Shown here: positions 17,567 to 26,298 of the stretch, piece by piece
Layout: each line of letters begins with the position of its first letter
Numbering within the stretch: position 1 is the stretch's first letter
Translations under genes and position numbers: made by a program
Notes under the pieces: generated by a model
What the model saw: the letters and a program-made list of their open reading frames with translations, nothing else
What the model was told of the DNA's origin: nothing
Database searches by the model: none
NCBI GenBank assembly: GCA_026399025.1
Contig: JAPLRU010000049.1
Span: 1-64,000, forward strand
Reading direction: 5' to 3'
Source: Methylobacter sp.
GTDB taxonomy: Bacteria; Pseudomonadota; Gammaproteobacteria; Methylococcales; Methylomonadaceae
Length of the DNA stretch: 64,000 nucleotides

Positions 17567-18945
17567 ATATCGCTTTAGACCGTACCTTAATATTACTGAT
17601 CGAACATAAAGACATGATGTTTCAGCTAATTGATTATATGGATCAGCATCAGCGTAAAGATTTACCCACCGAAGTGTTTTACAACGCCATTCGGGCAAAG
17701 TTCGACAGCATGGGCATTAAACGGGAAAAAGATCGGCTTAACGATGCGTTCGATCTGGATAATCTGCTCAAAACCGGCATTATTGCCGAAGCCAACAAAT
17801 CCCGCGGTACGCTGGCCTTTCAACCCGCGGTGTTGGAAATTTTCCGTTTATTCGATAAAGAGCGGGTGCGAGGATTGCGCAGTGTAGAGCTGGAGAACAT
17901 CCGCATTCAGTTGGAAAATGCCTATCAACTGCTCGAAGCCTTAAATTTTGCCGATGACAATATCGCTTTTTTGGAGCAACACGATCATCTGTTTGATTTA
18001 CTGCGCCGAATTAGCAGCCAAATCCAAAATAACACCGATCATTTGCAATATGAAGCCGACCGTTTATCAAAGCGCTTAGATCACGATCAGGCCTTATTGT
18101 CATTGCATGAAGCCCGTCAACATCGGGAAATATTAACTGAAGTAAAAAGAATTTATGACCGGGAAATCATTCCCACCTTAGAATTTCTTAACACCCGAGA
18201 ATATAGCAAAACCAAGGCGCCTCTAACCGTCATTGACGATATTAGCCGACTTTATAATATTCGGGGTTATGAAAACGACAGCTATTACATCGACCAATAT
18301 AAACTGTCGATACTCAGCCATTACAAAGCGGTAGAAAAAGTGAAACAAGCCTTGCAACGCTACTTGCATCAAGAGCGTCAACATAGGCTAACCTATAACG
18401 CCATTGAACAAGCATATTTACATTTACAAGCCTTGGCGCACAGCACCTTTACCGAAAGCTTAAACGAAAAATACATCTTTAAATTACTGGATGCGGACAG
18501 CATTTATTTTTCCGGCCTTAAAACCCACGCCGCCGGTCAAGAAGCTTGCATCGCATGGCATGACCGCGATCATGCGATTTATTTTAATGAATACCTGATC
18601 AATCAAAACGCCAAAAAACGTAGCAATAACCCGGCGGAAATCAAAACCTTTGATAGCCAACAGCCCAATGACCGGCACAATGCCATCAAGCGGCGCATCG
18701 AACAATTAATCAAGCGCTTTGATATTAAACCGCCGGTCGATGATTTATATGTGGCCATGCATCATTTTCTACTTGAGCAATTGCAACAGGATTATCAACT
18801 GAACTATTTACTGTACGGCATCAGCAGTTTTAAACAACGGCATGGCAAAAAATTCAAAGTACAAGTGAGTTTTAACCGCCCGCAGCAAAGCATCCGCTAT
18901 CAAAATCAAGTTCTGGAATATAACAAACGCGAATTTATCTTATGA
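17563..18945 (+). CDS. MukF/MksF-like kleisin subunit (JetA-like)
   Basis: A 460-residue, largely helical protein. The ATG at 17563 is chosen because it overlaps the SMC stop codon as ATGA; the frame is open further upstream, but only inside the SMC gene. The N-terminal 100 residues look like a winged-helix domain (LPTEVFYNAIRAKFDSMGIK, then a hydrophobic LAFQPAVLEIFRLF). The middle is coiled coil (about 150-230) and the C-terminal 100 residues form a second helical/strand domain (FKVQVSFNRPQQSIRYQNQV). This matches the N-terminal dimer, four-helix linker and C-terminal SMC-binding layout of MukF/MksF kleisins. The position, between the SMC and the MukE-like gene, supports it. Sequence identity to named JetA families cannot be judged here. 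Confidence 0.7.
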   Translation: MNIALDRTLILLIEHKDMMFQLIDYMDQHQRKDLPTEVFYNAIRAKFDSMGIKREKDRLNDAFDLDNLLKTGIIAEANKSRGTLAFQPAVLEIFRLFDKERVRGLRSVELENIRIQLENAYQLLEALNFADDNIAFLEQHDHLFDLLRRISSQIQNNTDHLQYEADRLSKRLDHDQALLSLHEARQHREILTEVKRIYDREIIPTLEFLNTREYSKTKAPLTVIDDISRLYNIRGYENDSYYIDQYKLSILSHYKAVEKVKQALQRYLHQERQHRLTYNAIEQAYLHLQALAHSTFTESLNEKYIFKLLDADSIYFSGLKTHAAGQEACIAWHDRDHAIYFNEYLINQNAKKRSNNPAEIKTFDSQQPNDRHNAIKRRIEQLIKRFDIKPPVDDLYVAMHHFLLEQLQQDYQLNYLLYGISSFKQRHGKKFKVQVSFNRPQQSIRYQNQVLEYNKREFIL

Positions 18946-19481
18946 TTAGTAACGAGCGCAGCCAAATCATCTACAACGACCTGATTAAAGGTAAAACCAT
19001 TAACAAACACAGCTACGTTCTTAAAACCAACGAGCTGGAAGAAAACCCGTTGTATAACGAGATTTTCATTAACTTTGATGATTATCGGCAACTTTACTTA
19101 CGCATCAATTATGAGTTGGTCCATAAAAACAGCAGCTTTTTCTTCATTCGCGAACTGAACGGTCAAGAGGCCAATGAAGCAACCATTAAGATTCAAGCTT
19201 TATTGATTATTATCGGGCGTATTGTTACCGAAAAAGGTTATCTTTTTGACGTGCTGACCGATTATCGGGCCGGTATCGGTTTGGCGGATTTAGCTAGCGC
19301 CGCATCGGAAGAGCGCTACAGCGATATTTTGCATACTTGTAAATTATGCTTGTCACGAGGGATTGAGGAAGAAATCAACAACCATTTAATTACCCGGAGC
19401 ATTATGTTTAAAAATAGCCGGGGATATTATGTGTTGACTGATGCAGGGCGGGCGTTTTTTGCTGAGTTGACTCGGGAGTAG
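18942..19481 (+). CDS. MukE/MksE-like winged-helix subunit (JetB-like)
   Basis: A 179-residue protein starting on an ATGA overlap with the kleisin gene. It has the features of MukE/MksE (KITE) proteins: an N-terminal region with FDDYRQLYLRINYELVH, a central winged helix (NEATIKIQALLIIIGRIVTEKG) and a second one ending in MFKNSRGYYVLTDAGRAFF. Such proteins bind kleisin and DNA as dimers. As the last gene of the operon it completes a TOPRIM-SMC-kleisin-KITE set. The gene order D-C-A-B differs from the orders I know for Wadjet systems. A downstream terminator lies at 19793-19821. Confidence 0.7.
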   Translation: MISNERSQIIYNDLIKGKTINKHSYVLKTNELEENPLYNEIFINFDDYRQLYLRINYELVHKNSSFFFIRELNGQEANEATIKIQALLIIIGRIVTEKGYLFDVLTDYRAGIGLADLASAASEERYSDILHTCKLCLSRGIEEEINNHLITRSIMFKNSRGYYVLTDAGRAFFAELTRE

Positions 19482-19963
19482 GTTTTTTCTTGCTTTCATC
19501 TTATTCTGGGAGAAGATTGGGATGAGGGGATTAAATAAAGTTTACCCCCTGTATTTACGAGTTATCGCAATTTTGCGTGTTGTGGTTGCTACACTCCGCC
19601 ATTCAGGGAAACACCGATGGCGATTTACTATTGCGAAACCGCCTTACGGACTTCTTTATCTAAAGCAAAGCTTGGTTATGCACAATGGGTGAGCAGTTCA
19701 ATAGATCGGGCAGATACTTTTTCTGTCCGACATTACCGCGCTATAAATGTCAGACAACACTTAATTTTCAACATTTTCCGATTTAACACACCAAAAAACG
19801 CCGTGGTCGGGCGGCGTTTTTCTACCTGAAATTACCGTGCAGTAAATGGCGGGCAACGAAAAGATGTCGCCCGCCCGCCACTGAAGTAAGAAGCGTATCC
19901 TCATCCTTAGAATACAAACGTCGTGCTCTTCACGGCGCTGTTCCGCGCTTAATCAACGGACGG
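19482..19963. other. Intergenic region with imperfect direct repeats
   Basis: Nearly 500 bases after the SMC operon without a supportable gene. The segment 19505-19545 resembles the GGGATGAGGGG repeat also found at 55450. Two imperfect direct repeats of about 29 bases, with the shape ATTACCG-GC-TAAATG-C-G-CAAC, start near 19730 and 19829. They flank the terminator at 19793-19821. A 70-codon frame at 19617-19829 runs through that terminator and is not credible. Confidence 0.35.
19793..19821 (+). terminator. Rho-independent terminator
   Basis: AAAAACGCCG, a short loop and CGGCGTTTTT form a 10-bp stem with a T-run. It is about 310 bases after the SMC operon and is the first strong terminator on the plus strand. 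The A/T tails make it potentially bidirectional. Confidence 0.7.
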
Positions 19964-20352
19964 TTAACTTTCATTCCTTATCGTATTTCCGGCCAAATTG
20001 GCAACCGCCCTGTTTGCCACGCCGAATAGCTTGATATTGTTTTTAATCGTACCGGCATAATTTTCAGCAATTCTCATTATGAAAAATATATTTAAATCAA
20101 AGTGTTATGAATTTAATTTCCAAGATTGTTTTTTATCCTACGGAATCTTATTTTTAACAGGTTTCGCAAAGCCTTATAAAACAAGGGGGAGCGATATTGT
20201 TACCAATTAGGCTTGTCGGTTACTTTGCAAGTATTGCAGTAGATCGCACTCGAATTTTAAAAACTAAAGCTTTATCCATTTGATTTTGTTTACGTTTCCA
20301 TAATGAGAATTGCTGCATAATTTTCATGCAAATGGCCACGAAAGATATTTTG
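19964..20352 (-). pseudogene. 3' fragment of a metallophosphoesterase gene, split by a MITE
   Basis: The segments 19964-20064 and 20316-20352 match, with scattered differences, the last 130 or so bases of the metallophosphoesterase gene at 36302-36973, including its stop and some of the sequence after it (19915-19963 resembles 36250-36301). Shared blocks include TTGATATTGTTTTTAATCGT at 20031-20050. The rest of the gene is missing and a 251-bp element sits in the middle, so this is a dead paralogous copy. It ends against a REP-like hairpin at 20363. Confidence 0.7.
20065..20315. mobile_element. 251-bp MITE with 17-bp inverted repeats and 9-bp target duplication
   Basis: The perfect 17-bp terminal inverted repeats are CAGCAATTCTCATTATG at 20065-20081 and its reverse complement at 20299-20315. 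They are flanked by the direct repeat CATAATTTT (20056-20064 and 20316-20324). The intact homologue at 36302-36973 has a single CATAATTTT at this place, so the empty site is visible in the same window. The interior is AT-rich and has no reading frame, so a transposase must act in trans. I do not recognise the family. Confidence 0.82.
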
Positions 20353-20362
20353 TAACTACTCA

Positions 20363-20410
20363 GCGCTCTATCGTGCGGTTCATACCTCACCACACGCTAC
20401 GTTAGAGCGC
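20363..20410. repeat. REP-like hairpin, copy 2
   Basis: Outer arms GCGCTCTA and TAGAGCGC pair perfectly. The inner core CGTGCGGTTC, then CCTCACCACACG, is shared with the hairpin at 513-551. It lies immediately after the decayed metallophosphoesterase fragment, just as copy 1 abuts a transposase remnant. Confidence 0.6.
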
Positions 20411-20531
20411 ATGGTACGCGGTACAGGGTGGATAACGTCGATGATCTCGTGATCGTAAAAACAAAAGGGTCACAAAAACAAGCGGTAGAGAGCAGGCTTA
20501 CGCCTACCCTCCCCATTTTTTATTTTCAAAT

Positions 20532-21086
20532 TTACATTTTTTTCTTAGCTGTCCCTAGCAAGATTCGCTCGATCTTATCTCCCGGCTGCACCTGTAAACC
20601 CGCCGCTTCACAGTTCCAGGAGCTGGAAGAATTCTTAATGATTTTTTTCTCGCCAGTCGTCAGGTTCTTACATGTAACCTGTTGTATTTTAATCGATGTG
20701 GACGTACTCGGTGGGTTTTTAACACTGAAAGAGTGTCGCCCAAGTTCAACTTCTCCTCGGGTTACGATGACATCATAAGCACCCTCAGGCAGTTCGTGAT
20801 CGAGCCACACCAATTCCCCCCATGTCGTCAAGGAGTCAAAACATATTGTCCCGTCAGGAATGGGTGGGAAATCGATATGGATAACATTCTCCGAAATTGA
20901 GGCCTCGGCATTTTTGGGAACGCAACTGTCGCCCGCCACACCATAGACAGCCACCAATATAGCTTGGTGGTCAGTAGGATTGGGGGGAATAATTGCTACA
21001 GACGCTTGAGAGGAAATAGAAATTCCATAGATAAGCATCATGCCAATGATGCTAAAGCCGCGCCGTAAGATATTCTTAATATTCAT
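20532..21086 (-). CDS. Secreted protein of unknown function
   Basis: A 184-residue protein with an N-terminal signal peptide (basic MNIKNILRR, a hydrophobic core and a cleavage-like ISSQASVA near residue 29). AAGG precedes the start. The mature part has four to five cysteines (DSCVP, ICFD, TCKN, WNCEA) and alternating hydrophobic strands, suggesting a small disulfide-stabilised beta protein. I do not recognise a family. It lies 177 bases after the subtilase gene on the same strand, separated by a hairpin with a T-run, so it may have its own promoter or be only partly cotranscribed. A role connected to the protease cannot be excluded. Confidence 0.68.
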   Translation of the reverse strand: MNIKNILRRGFSIIGMMLIYGISISSQASVAIIPPNPTDHQAILVAVYGVAGDSCVPKNAEASISENVIHIDFPPIPDGTICFDSLTTWGELVWLDHELPEGAYDVIVTRGEVELGRHSFSVKNPPSTSTSIKIQQVTCKNLTTGEKKIIKNSSSSWNCEAAGLQVQPGDKIERILLGTAKKKM

Positions 21087-21132
21087 TTGAGTGACCTTGA
21101 GTTAATAAATTTAGAAGAGAATAGAAAAATAG

Positions 21133-21203
21133 CGGGGGCAAGTCTTGTATCGCGCACAACCGCGCTTAAGTTTTAGATAAATACAAGATCTGTCCCCGTT
21201 TTT
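21133..21203. terminator. Long imperfect inverted repeat with T-run
   Basis: CGGGGGCAAGTCTTGTAT at 21133-21150 pairs with ATACAAGATCTGTCCCCG at 21181-21198, followed by TTTTTCC. A second small hairpin, GCCCCG/CGGGGC, lies at 21220-21240. The T-run is on the plus strand, but both flanking genes are on minus, so its orientation for them is uncertain. Confidence 0.45.
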
Positions 21204-21263
21204 CCTTGTTGCTAAGGAAGCCCCGGCGGTTAAGCGGGGCAGTAAAAACTTCAAAAACGGCAA

Positions 21264-23012
21264 TTAATCATTTGACGGCGGCACTCGTATAAATCGCCTG
21301 GTAGTATTGTCACCTGCGCCATTCACCACCAAGGGGGTGGTATAAATATTTAAAGAAGGGCATAAGGCATTCGGAAGTGTCGCTGGAGGAATCCCACCAG
21401 TACACACTTCAAGACCCTTTAAATAGTTATACAAATTATCCATCCCGGTATGGTCAGCGTCAGTTAAGTTAGTGTCTATCGTGTTACACTGCGTAGTAAT
21501 CTGACAAATAACCGCTATCAATCCAGACACATAAGGTGCTGAGAACGATGTACCGTTCACACCATACATACTCTGTAAATTATTAGCGTCAATGTTTACC
21601 CATGAATAAGCAGGAGTGCCATTACCAGACATCGCAGCGACACCAATGCCGGGTGCAAACATATCCACTTGGCTACCATAATTAGAAAGAATAGCCTTTT
21701 TATCTCCAGCGCCATCGGGGCAGAGTTGATATAAAGGCGAAGGAGTCGATAACATACACGACGCTGCAACATCCAACACTTCTGTCATAGTTTGAGGAGT
21801 AGTATTAGCCGCTGTTATGCTGACAGCCTCTTGTCTAAATGTATTTGGATTCCAAACACCATTGCCGGCAGCAACCACAGTAATGACACCAGAGTTATAA
21901 GCTGCTTTTACCACGGCTTGCAAAGATGCATTAATCCCATCATGCCAACTACCATTAACAACAGAACCGCGTGAGGCATATTTAGCAAGCCAGTCAAAGG
22001 CAGCTACAACATAAGAAAAATTTACATTTTCTGCATTAGCAGCACAAGTGCTCGGAATAGCCGGATCTCCAGTGGTGATATTAACAATTCTGGCATATTG
22101 CCTTTTACCGATGCCGTATGTTTTACCAATAGCAACCGAAGCCACTTTTGTACCATGGTCGTTATAAACCGTATTACTTCCTGCTTTCTTACACCCTTGA
22201 GCCGTATTAGCTGAATTATTACCCGCGAAACTTATAGCGCGAATATTACTAGGATCTCCGGGGGATTGATCACGGAATTCATCCAGTACCGCCGGGTAAA
22301 CACCCGTAAAATCCAGGCCAGTGTCCAAAATGTAAAGCCAATGCTCTTCATTTTGGTTACCAGTGTCATTCCAAAAAGTATTGTTTACCGGATTAGTAGT
22401 GCAATTAGAAACCGGATTGGTGGTGGTATAGTAGGCGGGATTACAATAGGGAAATGGTCTAATTGGGTTATCGATAATCTCATTGTGCCACCAATGATAT
22501 GTATTATCTAAAGCCCAGTCACTTCCTCCCTGCACTGCCGGTTTGTCCATCCTATCCAACGCCCATCCGGGATTTGGGGTCGGTCCCTGTACATGATCAA
22601 TTGTGCCAACAACATTCTGTTCAACCAGCTTAACTAACGGATTGTGGCTTAATCGCTCGGCTTCTACTGCGTCCATATGAACAAATACAGAATTAATAGT
22701 CTCGTAAACGTACTCAACTTCGCCTCTTAGTTGTAACACACTTTCAATATAACGCATTTGCATGGTGTTCCCTTTGTACCCCATTTTATGGGGAGGTACA
22801 AATCCGGGCCGATCTTTCAGCGTTAAATCAGGAGCTGGAATTAACGCGACCTCTCCGGGCAGCGTATCACGAAACATTATAAAATATTCACCATCAATAA
22901 ACTTAGGAGCTGCAACCGCAGGCGTCGCATCGACGGGCTCCGAGGGAGGCTCAACCGCAAACACCGCAAAATTACACATCAACAACGCCAGCCATAATAA
23001 TCGTATTTTCAT
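21264..23012 (-). CDS. Secreted S8 subtilisin-like serine protease
   Basis: A 582-residue exported protease. The signal peptide is at 1-20 (LLWLALLMCNFAVFA). An I9-like inhibitory propeptide at about 40-140 follows, with EYFIMFRDTLPG and a VYETINSVFVHMD strand. The S8 catalytic triad is Asp230 in YILDTGLD, His286 in NDHGTKVAS and Ser489 in NGTSFSAPYVSG; the oxyanion Asn is in AAGNG (about 381-385). The domain has about ten cysteines and long Asn/Thr-rich insertions. The last 60 residues are a short C-terminal extension without a recognisable sorting signal. It should mature in the periplasm or outside the cell. It stands near other secreted-protein genes, and with the RTX protease it makes two extracellular proteases in the window. 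Confidence 0.9.
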   Translation of the reverse strand: MKIRLLWLALLMCNFAVFAVEPPSEPVDATPAVAAPKFIDGEYFIMFRDTLPGEVALIPAPDLTLKDRPGFVPPHKMGYKGNTMQMRYIESVLQLRGEVEYVYETINSVFVHMDAVEAERLSHNPLVKLVEQNVVGTIDHVQGPTPNPGWALDRMDKPAVQGGSDWALDNTYHWWHNEIIDNPIRPFPYCNPAYYTTTNPVSNCTTNPVNNTFWNDTGNQNEEHWLYILDTGLDFTGVYPAVLDEFRDQSPGDPSNIRAISFAGNNSANTAQGCKKAGSNTVYNDHGTKVASVAIGKTYGIGKRQYARIVNITTGDPAIPSTCAANAENVNFSYVVAAFDWLAKYASRGSVVNGSWHDGINASLQAVVKAAYNSGVITVVAAGNGVWNPNTFRQEAVSITAANTTPQTMTEVLDVAASCMLSTPSPLYQLCPDGAGDKKAILSNYGSQVDMFAPGIGVAAMSGNGTPAYSWVNIDANNLQSMYGVNGTSFSAPYVSGLIAVICQITTQCNTIDTNLTDADHTGMDNLYNYLKGLEVCTGGIPPATLPNALCPSLNIYTTPLVVNGAGDNTTRRFIRVPPSND

Positions 23013-23038
23013 ATTTTTTATCCTAGAAACATAACAAA

Positions 23039-23057
23039 ATGCCCGTTATACGGGCAT
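23039..23057. promoter_or_regulatory. Perfect hairpin in the subtilase leader
   Basis: ATGCCCGT TAT ACGGGCAT, an 8-bp perfect stem, sits 27 bases upstream of the subtilase start. There is no T-run in the direction of the gene, so it may be an operator or leader structure rather than a terminator. Confidence 0.4.
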
Positions 23058-23075
23058 GTGGCGAGTGCCACGGAA

Positions 23076-23183
23076 TTATCCCAGTGTGTGGAAAGTAAAC
23101 CTTTCATTGTGTGTACCATTGAAAAATAACACAGTATTAGGGTCAAATTTGCCAGATTCTTCCATTCCTACATATTTCATCAT
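23076..23183 (-). CDS. Possible 35-residue small protein upstream of the subtilase
   Basis: A short frame starting with two ATGs, preceded by GAGGAGCGG about 12 bases upstream, and ending 64 bases before the subtilase start. The product contains KYVGMEESGKFD and ends in FHTLG. It has no signal peptide or known motif. It could be a real small gene, the eroded end of another gene, or chance. Confidence 0.25.
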   Translation of the reverse strand: MMKYVGMEESGKFDPNTVLFFNGTHNERFTFHTLG

Positions 23184-23443
23184 TGGTAATTCCGCTCCTC
23201 AATGTGCCACTCAATGCGTCATTGCCTGCATCACTAGTGCGACGTTAAGCGACGGCGCATTGTGATTCAAAAATCGGCTCATGTATTGACAGCCAAAGCT
23301 GATCCCTTGTAGGCATATACTCACATGCACTCAAAATATAAGTATAAGCACATGAATTTAAAAGATAATAATGATTAAAAATATTCCCCATGGCTCGCAA
23401 AATACACTTCTTGATTAGCAATAGTCTTCAATTAACCAATTCT

Positions 23444-23467
23444 ACCGGCAATGATTGCCGGTTTTTA
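23444..23467 (+). terminator. Rho-independent terminator overlapping the truncated adhesin
   Basis: ACCGGCAA TGA TTGCCGGT followed by TTTTT: an 8-bp perfect stem with a T-run. It overlaps the first open codons of the adhesin fragment, which shows that the 5' end of that gene has been replaced by unrelated sequence. Confidence 0.72.
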
Positions 23468-25984
23468 AACTACAAGAAGAAGATCCCGATAGCCGCAACA
23501 CCTTGAGTATTATTAACTCCGGTTTAACTGCCGGTCTCTACGGTAGTTGGACATTAGCAAACATGAGCGATTCTACTTATACGTTGAATAACGCTATGAC
23601 CGCGATTCAGTCTCTGGGCGAAGGTCAGCAACCAAGCGAAACCTTAGCTTATGACATTCAGGATAACGATCCGGCCAAACCGTTAACCAGCAGTGCGACC
23701 ATCACCGTAAACATAGAAGGCAGCAACGACGCGCCAATGTTGGCGCTTCCCGTTATCGATCAAACCGGACAAGCCGGTAAGCCGATCTCGTATAAAATTG
23801 CGGACAATACCTTTACCGATATTGACCAAAGCGATGTGCTGACATTGTCCGCGCAATTAGTGAACGGTAATCCTTTGCCGACTTGGCTGAACTTCGATCC
23901 AATTAGCGGCACATTGTCGGGTACACCGAGCCTAGCAGGCGATTTGCAAATCCAGGTAACGGCAACGGATACCGGCGGACTTTCCGCATCCGACGTGTTT
24001 ACATTGGCCATTGCCGAACAAAAAAACGCGAGCGTGTCTGGATTTGTTTATCTGGATGCCGATAACAACGGCCTTAAAAACGCTCTGGAAACGGGATTAG
24101 CCGGTGTTACGATCAACTTAACCGGCACCGATAACTTAGGCAATTCCATCGCGCTTTCCACTCTCACCGATGCCGATGGCAGTTATCTTTTCGACCGCCT
24201 GAATTCCGGCACTTATCAACTCAACGAAACACAGCCAAATTATATAGATGGCAAAGACAGCGCCGGCAGTCTGGGCGGCATCGTCAGCAACGACCAGATC
24301 AGCGCCATCACACTGAAAGCGGGCGAAAACAGCAGCAATAACAATTTCGGTGAACAACGGGCGGCGAGTTTAGGCGATAAAGTCTGGAACGACAGCAACG
24401 CCAACGGCATTCAAGACGCAAGTGAATCGGGGATAGCGGGGGTTAGCGTAAAACTGCTCAATACGGCGGGGGTCTGTGCAGTCGATAACCACGACCGACA
24501 ACCAAGGCAATTATCTGTTCAATCAATTGGCGCCCGGTACTTATACCGTACAAGTTACAGCGCCGAATAACTATGCTTTTACCGGTAGCAATCAAGGCAA
24601 CAACGACACGCTGGATTCCGATGTCGATCCACTGACCGGTAAAACCCAAGCTATCACCTTAATTACCGGTGAAAACAACCTTAGCTACGATGCAGGTTTA
24701 TCGATAAAGCCCGCTTCATCGACTTGTTTGACTTTCAACTTTAAAGGCAATTCGGCTACCGACGGCACGGACGGCAATATTCGCAGTTATACCGAAGACA
24801 ACGTATCGGTCAATGCCAGCGCGTTTAGCCGGGATAAATCGACCGGCGATTGGAACAAAGCTTGGCTGGGGAGCTATTCAGGCGGTTTGGGCGTGACCGA
24901 TAGCAGCGAAAAATCAGGCAGCGGCAATACCCACACCGTTGATAATACAGGGCGTGACAATTATGTTTTATTCGAATTTTCTACAGCGGTCGTCGTTGAC
25001 AAAGCTTATCTGGGCTACGTGCTGAACGACAGCGATGCCAAGGTGTGGGTCGGCACCTTCAACAGTCCTTTTAACCATCATTTGAAGTTGAGCGATAGCG
25101 TTCTTAGTCATTTCGGTTTCACCGAACTGAATCAAACCACATTAAGCTCTGCCCGTTGGGCCGACCTGAATGCACAAGAGATCTCGGGCAACACCTTGAT
25201 AATTGCGGCGGATACCACGGATAAGTCGCCCGAAGACAATTTTAAAATTCAACAGCTTAAAGTTTGCGTACCGGGAATTCCGGATTCGCATTCTTGCGCA
25301 TTCGATTCCGAAGACGCTCCCGGCGTCGGGACGATCGGCTTCTGGAAACAGTGGACGGCGGTTTGGGATGACGATAACAGCAACGACTGTCTATTTAATA
25401 ACAAAGCCAATTTTGCCGACGCGGACATTCTGTATACAGTGACTGACCCGGTAACCGGGACCTGCTCCGGCAAAGGTCTCTTGGTGGGCGACTGGAATGG
25501 TAACGGCGCCACCGATCCTTCGGAGAGAACGCTTTTTTATTCGCTGACTGAAGCCAAGGCTATTTTATCCGCATCGGATAGCAGCCAAGATTGCCGCTAC
25601 CTGATTGGTAAACAACTGCTTGCTACTTGGTTAAACGTCATCGCCGGGAACAACGCCGATAACATCGAAACCGATATTAACAACGGCATCGAATGGTTGC
25701 AAAATCATACGCCTAACGAAGGCGGCTCCAGTTATGGCGACGGCAATCTGACGCTCAATGCATCGGCCTTTAAAGTATCGTCTTCAAACCAGGGCTGGCA
25801 GGTCGTGGCTAACCCTGATCCGGCGCATAGCGGGAACTTTTGCGGCGCGGCTATTAAAAATGTATTGGATTATTACAACAACACCGGAGCGGGCTTCGCT
25901 ATCGATCGCGACAGTGATGATATTGACGGGGACTTAGTCAGCTTGCTGGGTTTACAAACGTATCGGCAGGAGTTTCATGCTTAA
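23455..25984 (+). pseudogene. 5'-truncated, frameshifted large adhesin (VCBS, Ig-like, SdrD B-type repeats)
   Basis: The frame begins abruptly inside a VCBS-type repeat (GLYGSWTLANMSDSTYTLNN then a PSETLAYDIQDND strand). A putative Ig/cadherin-like domain follows (PLPTWLNFDPISGTLSGTP), then two SdrD B-like carboxypeptidase-regulatory repeats (VSGFVYLDADNNGLKN and LGDKVWNDSNANGIQD). At the run of five G's at 24468-24472 the frame shifts; removing one G would continue LLNTAG into SVQSITTTDNQGNYLFNQL. The second part carries the end of the repeat and a C-terminal region with GTIGFWKQW, found in similar surface proteins. There is no start codon with a signal peptide, and a terminator overlaps the 5' edge. 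Originally it was probably a secreted or surface protein. The frameshift could also be a sequencing error. Confidence 0.75.
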
Positions 25985-26062
25985 ACCGTCGTTATTTAAA
26001 TAAACGGCCGTACTACCCGGTCATAAAGTATGAACGCCACACCGCTAATGCAATATCAACCT

Positions 26063-26101
26063 CAGTCTTGTAGGGCGCGCCCAGCCTTCCCTACAAGACT
26101 G
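26063..26101. repeat. 13-bp stem hairpin after the adhesin remnant
   Basis: CAGTCTTGTAGGG at 26063-26075 pairs perfectly with CCCTACAAGACTG at 26089-26101. There is no T-run. The rest of the gap 25985-26298 holds nothing recognisable. Confidence 0.6.
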
Positions 26102-26298
26102 CAAGTATTTCGCCGGTCATGATTTTATGCCTTATCCGCCACCCGGTAGGTAATGGCGCTTATTGCTTGAGAAAAGTTAACGCCCTATCCTTACAAACAC
26201 CTGTATCTCACTAAGCGATGGTTAGCTTTATGATGGCTAAGAGCTGTGTGATTTAATCAACCGTCGATGTCTCTATTGGGCGTTAGCCATGTGCGGCT

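Noticed and set aside
19617-19829. 70-codon plus-strand frame after the SMC operon
   Set aside because: It runs through a strong terminator hairpin, has no ribosome site, and overlaps imperfect direct repeats.
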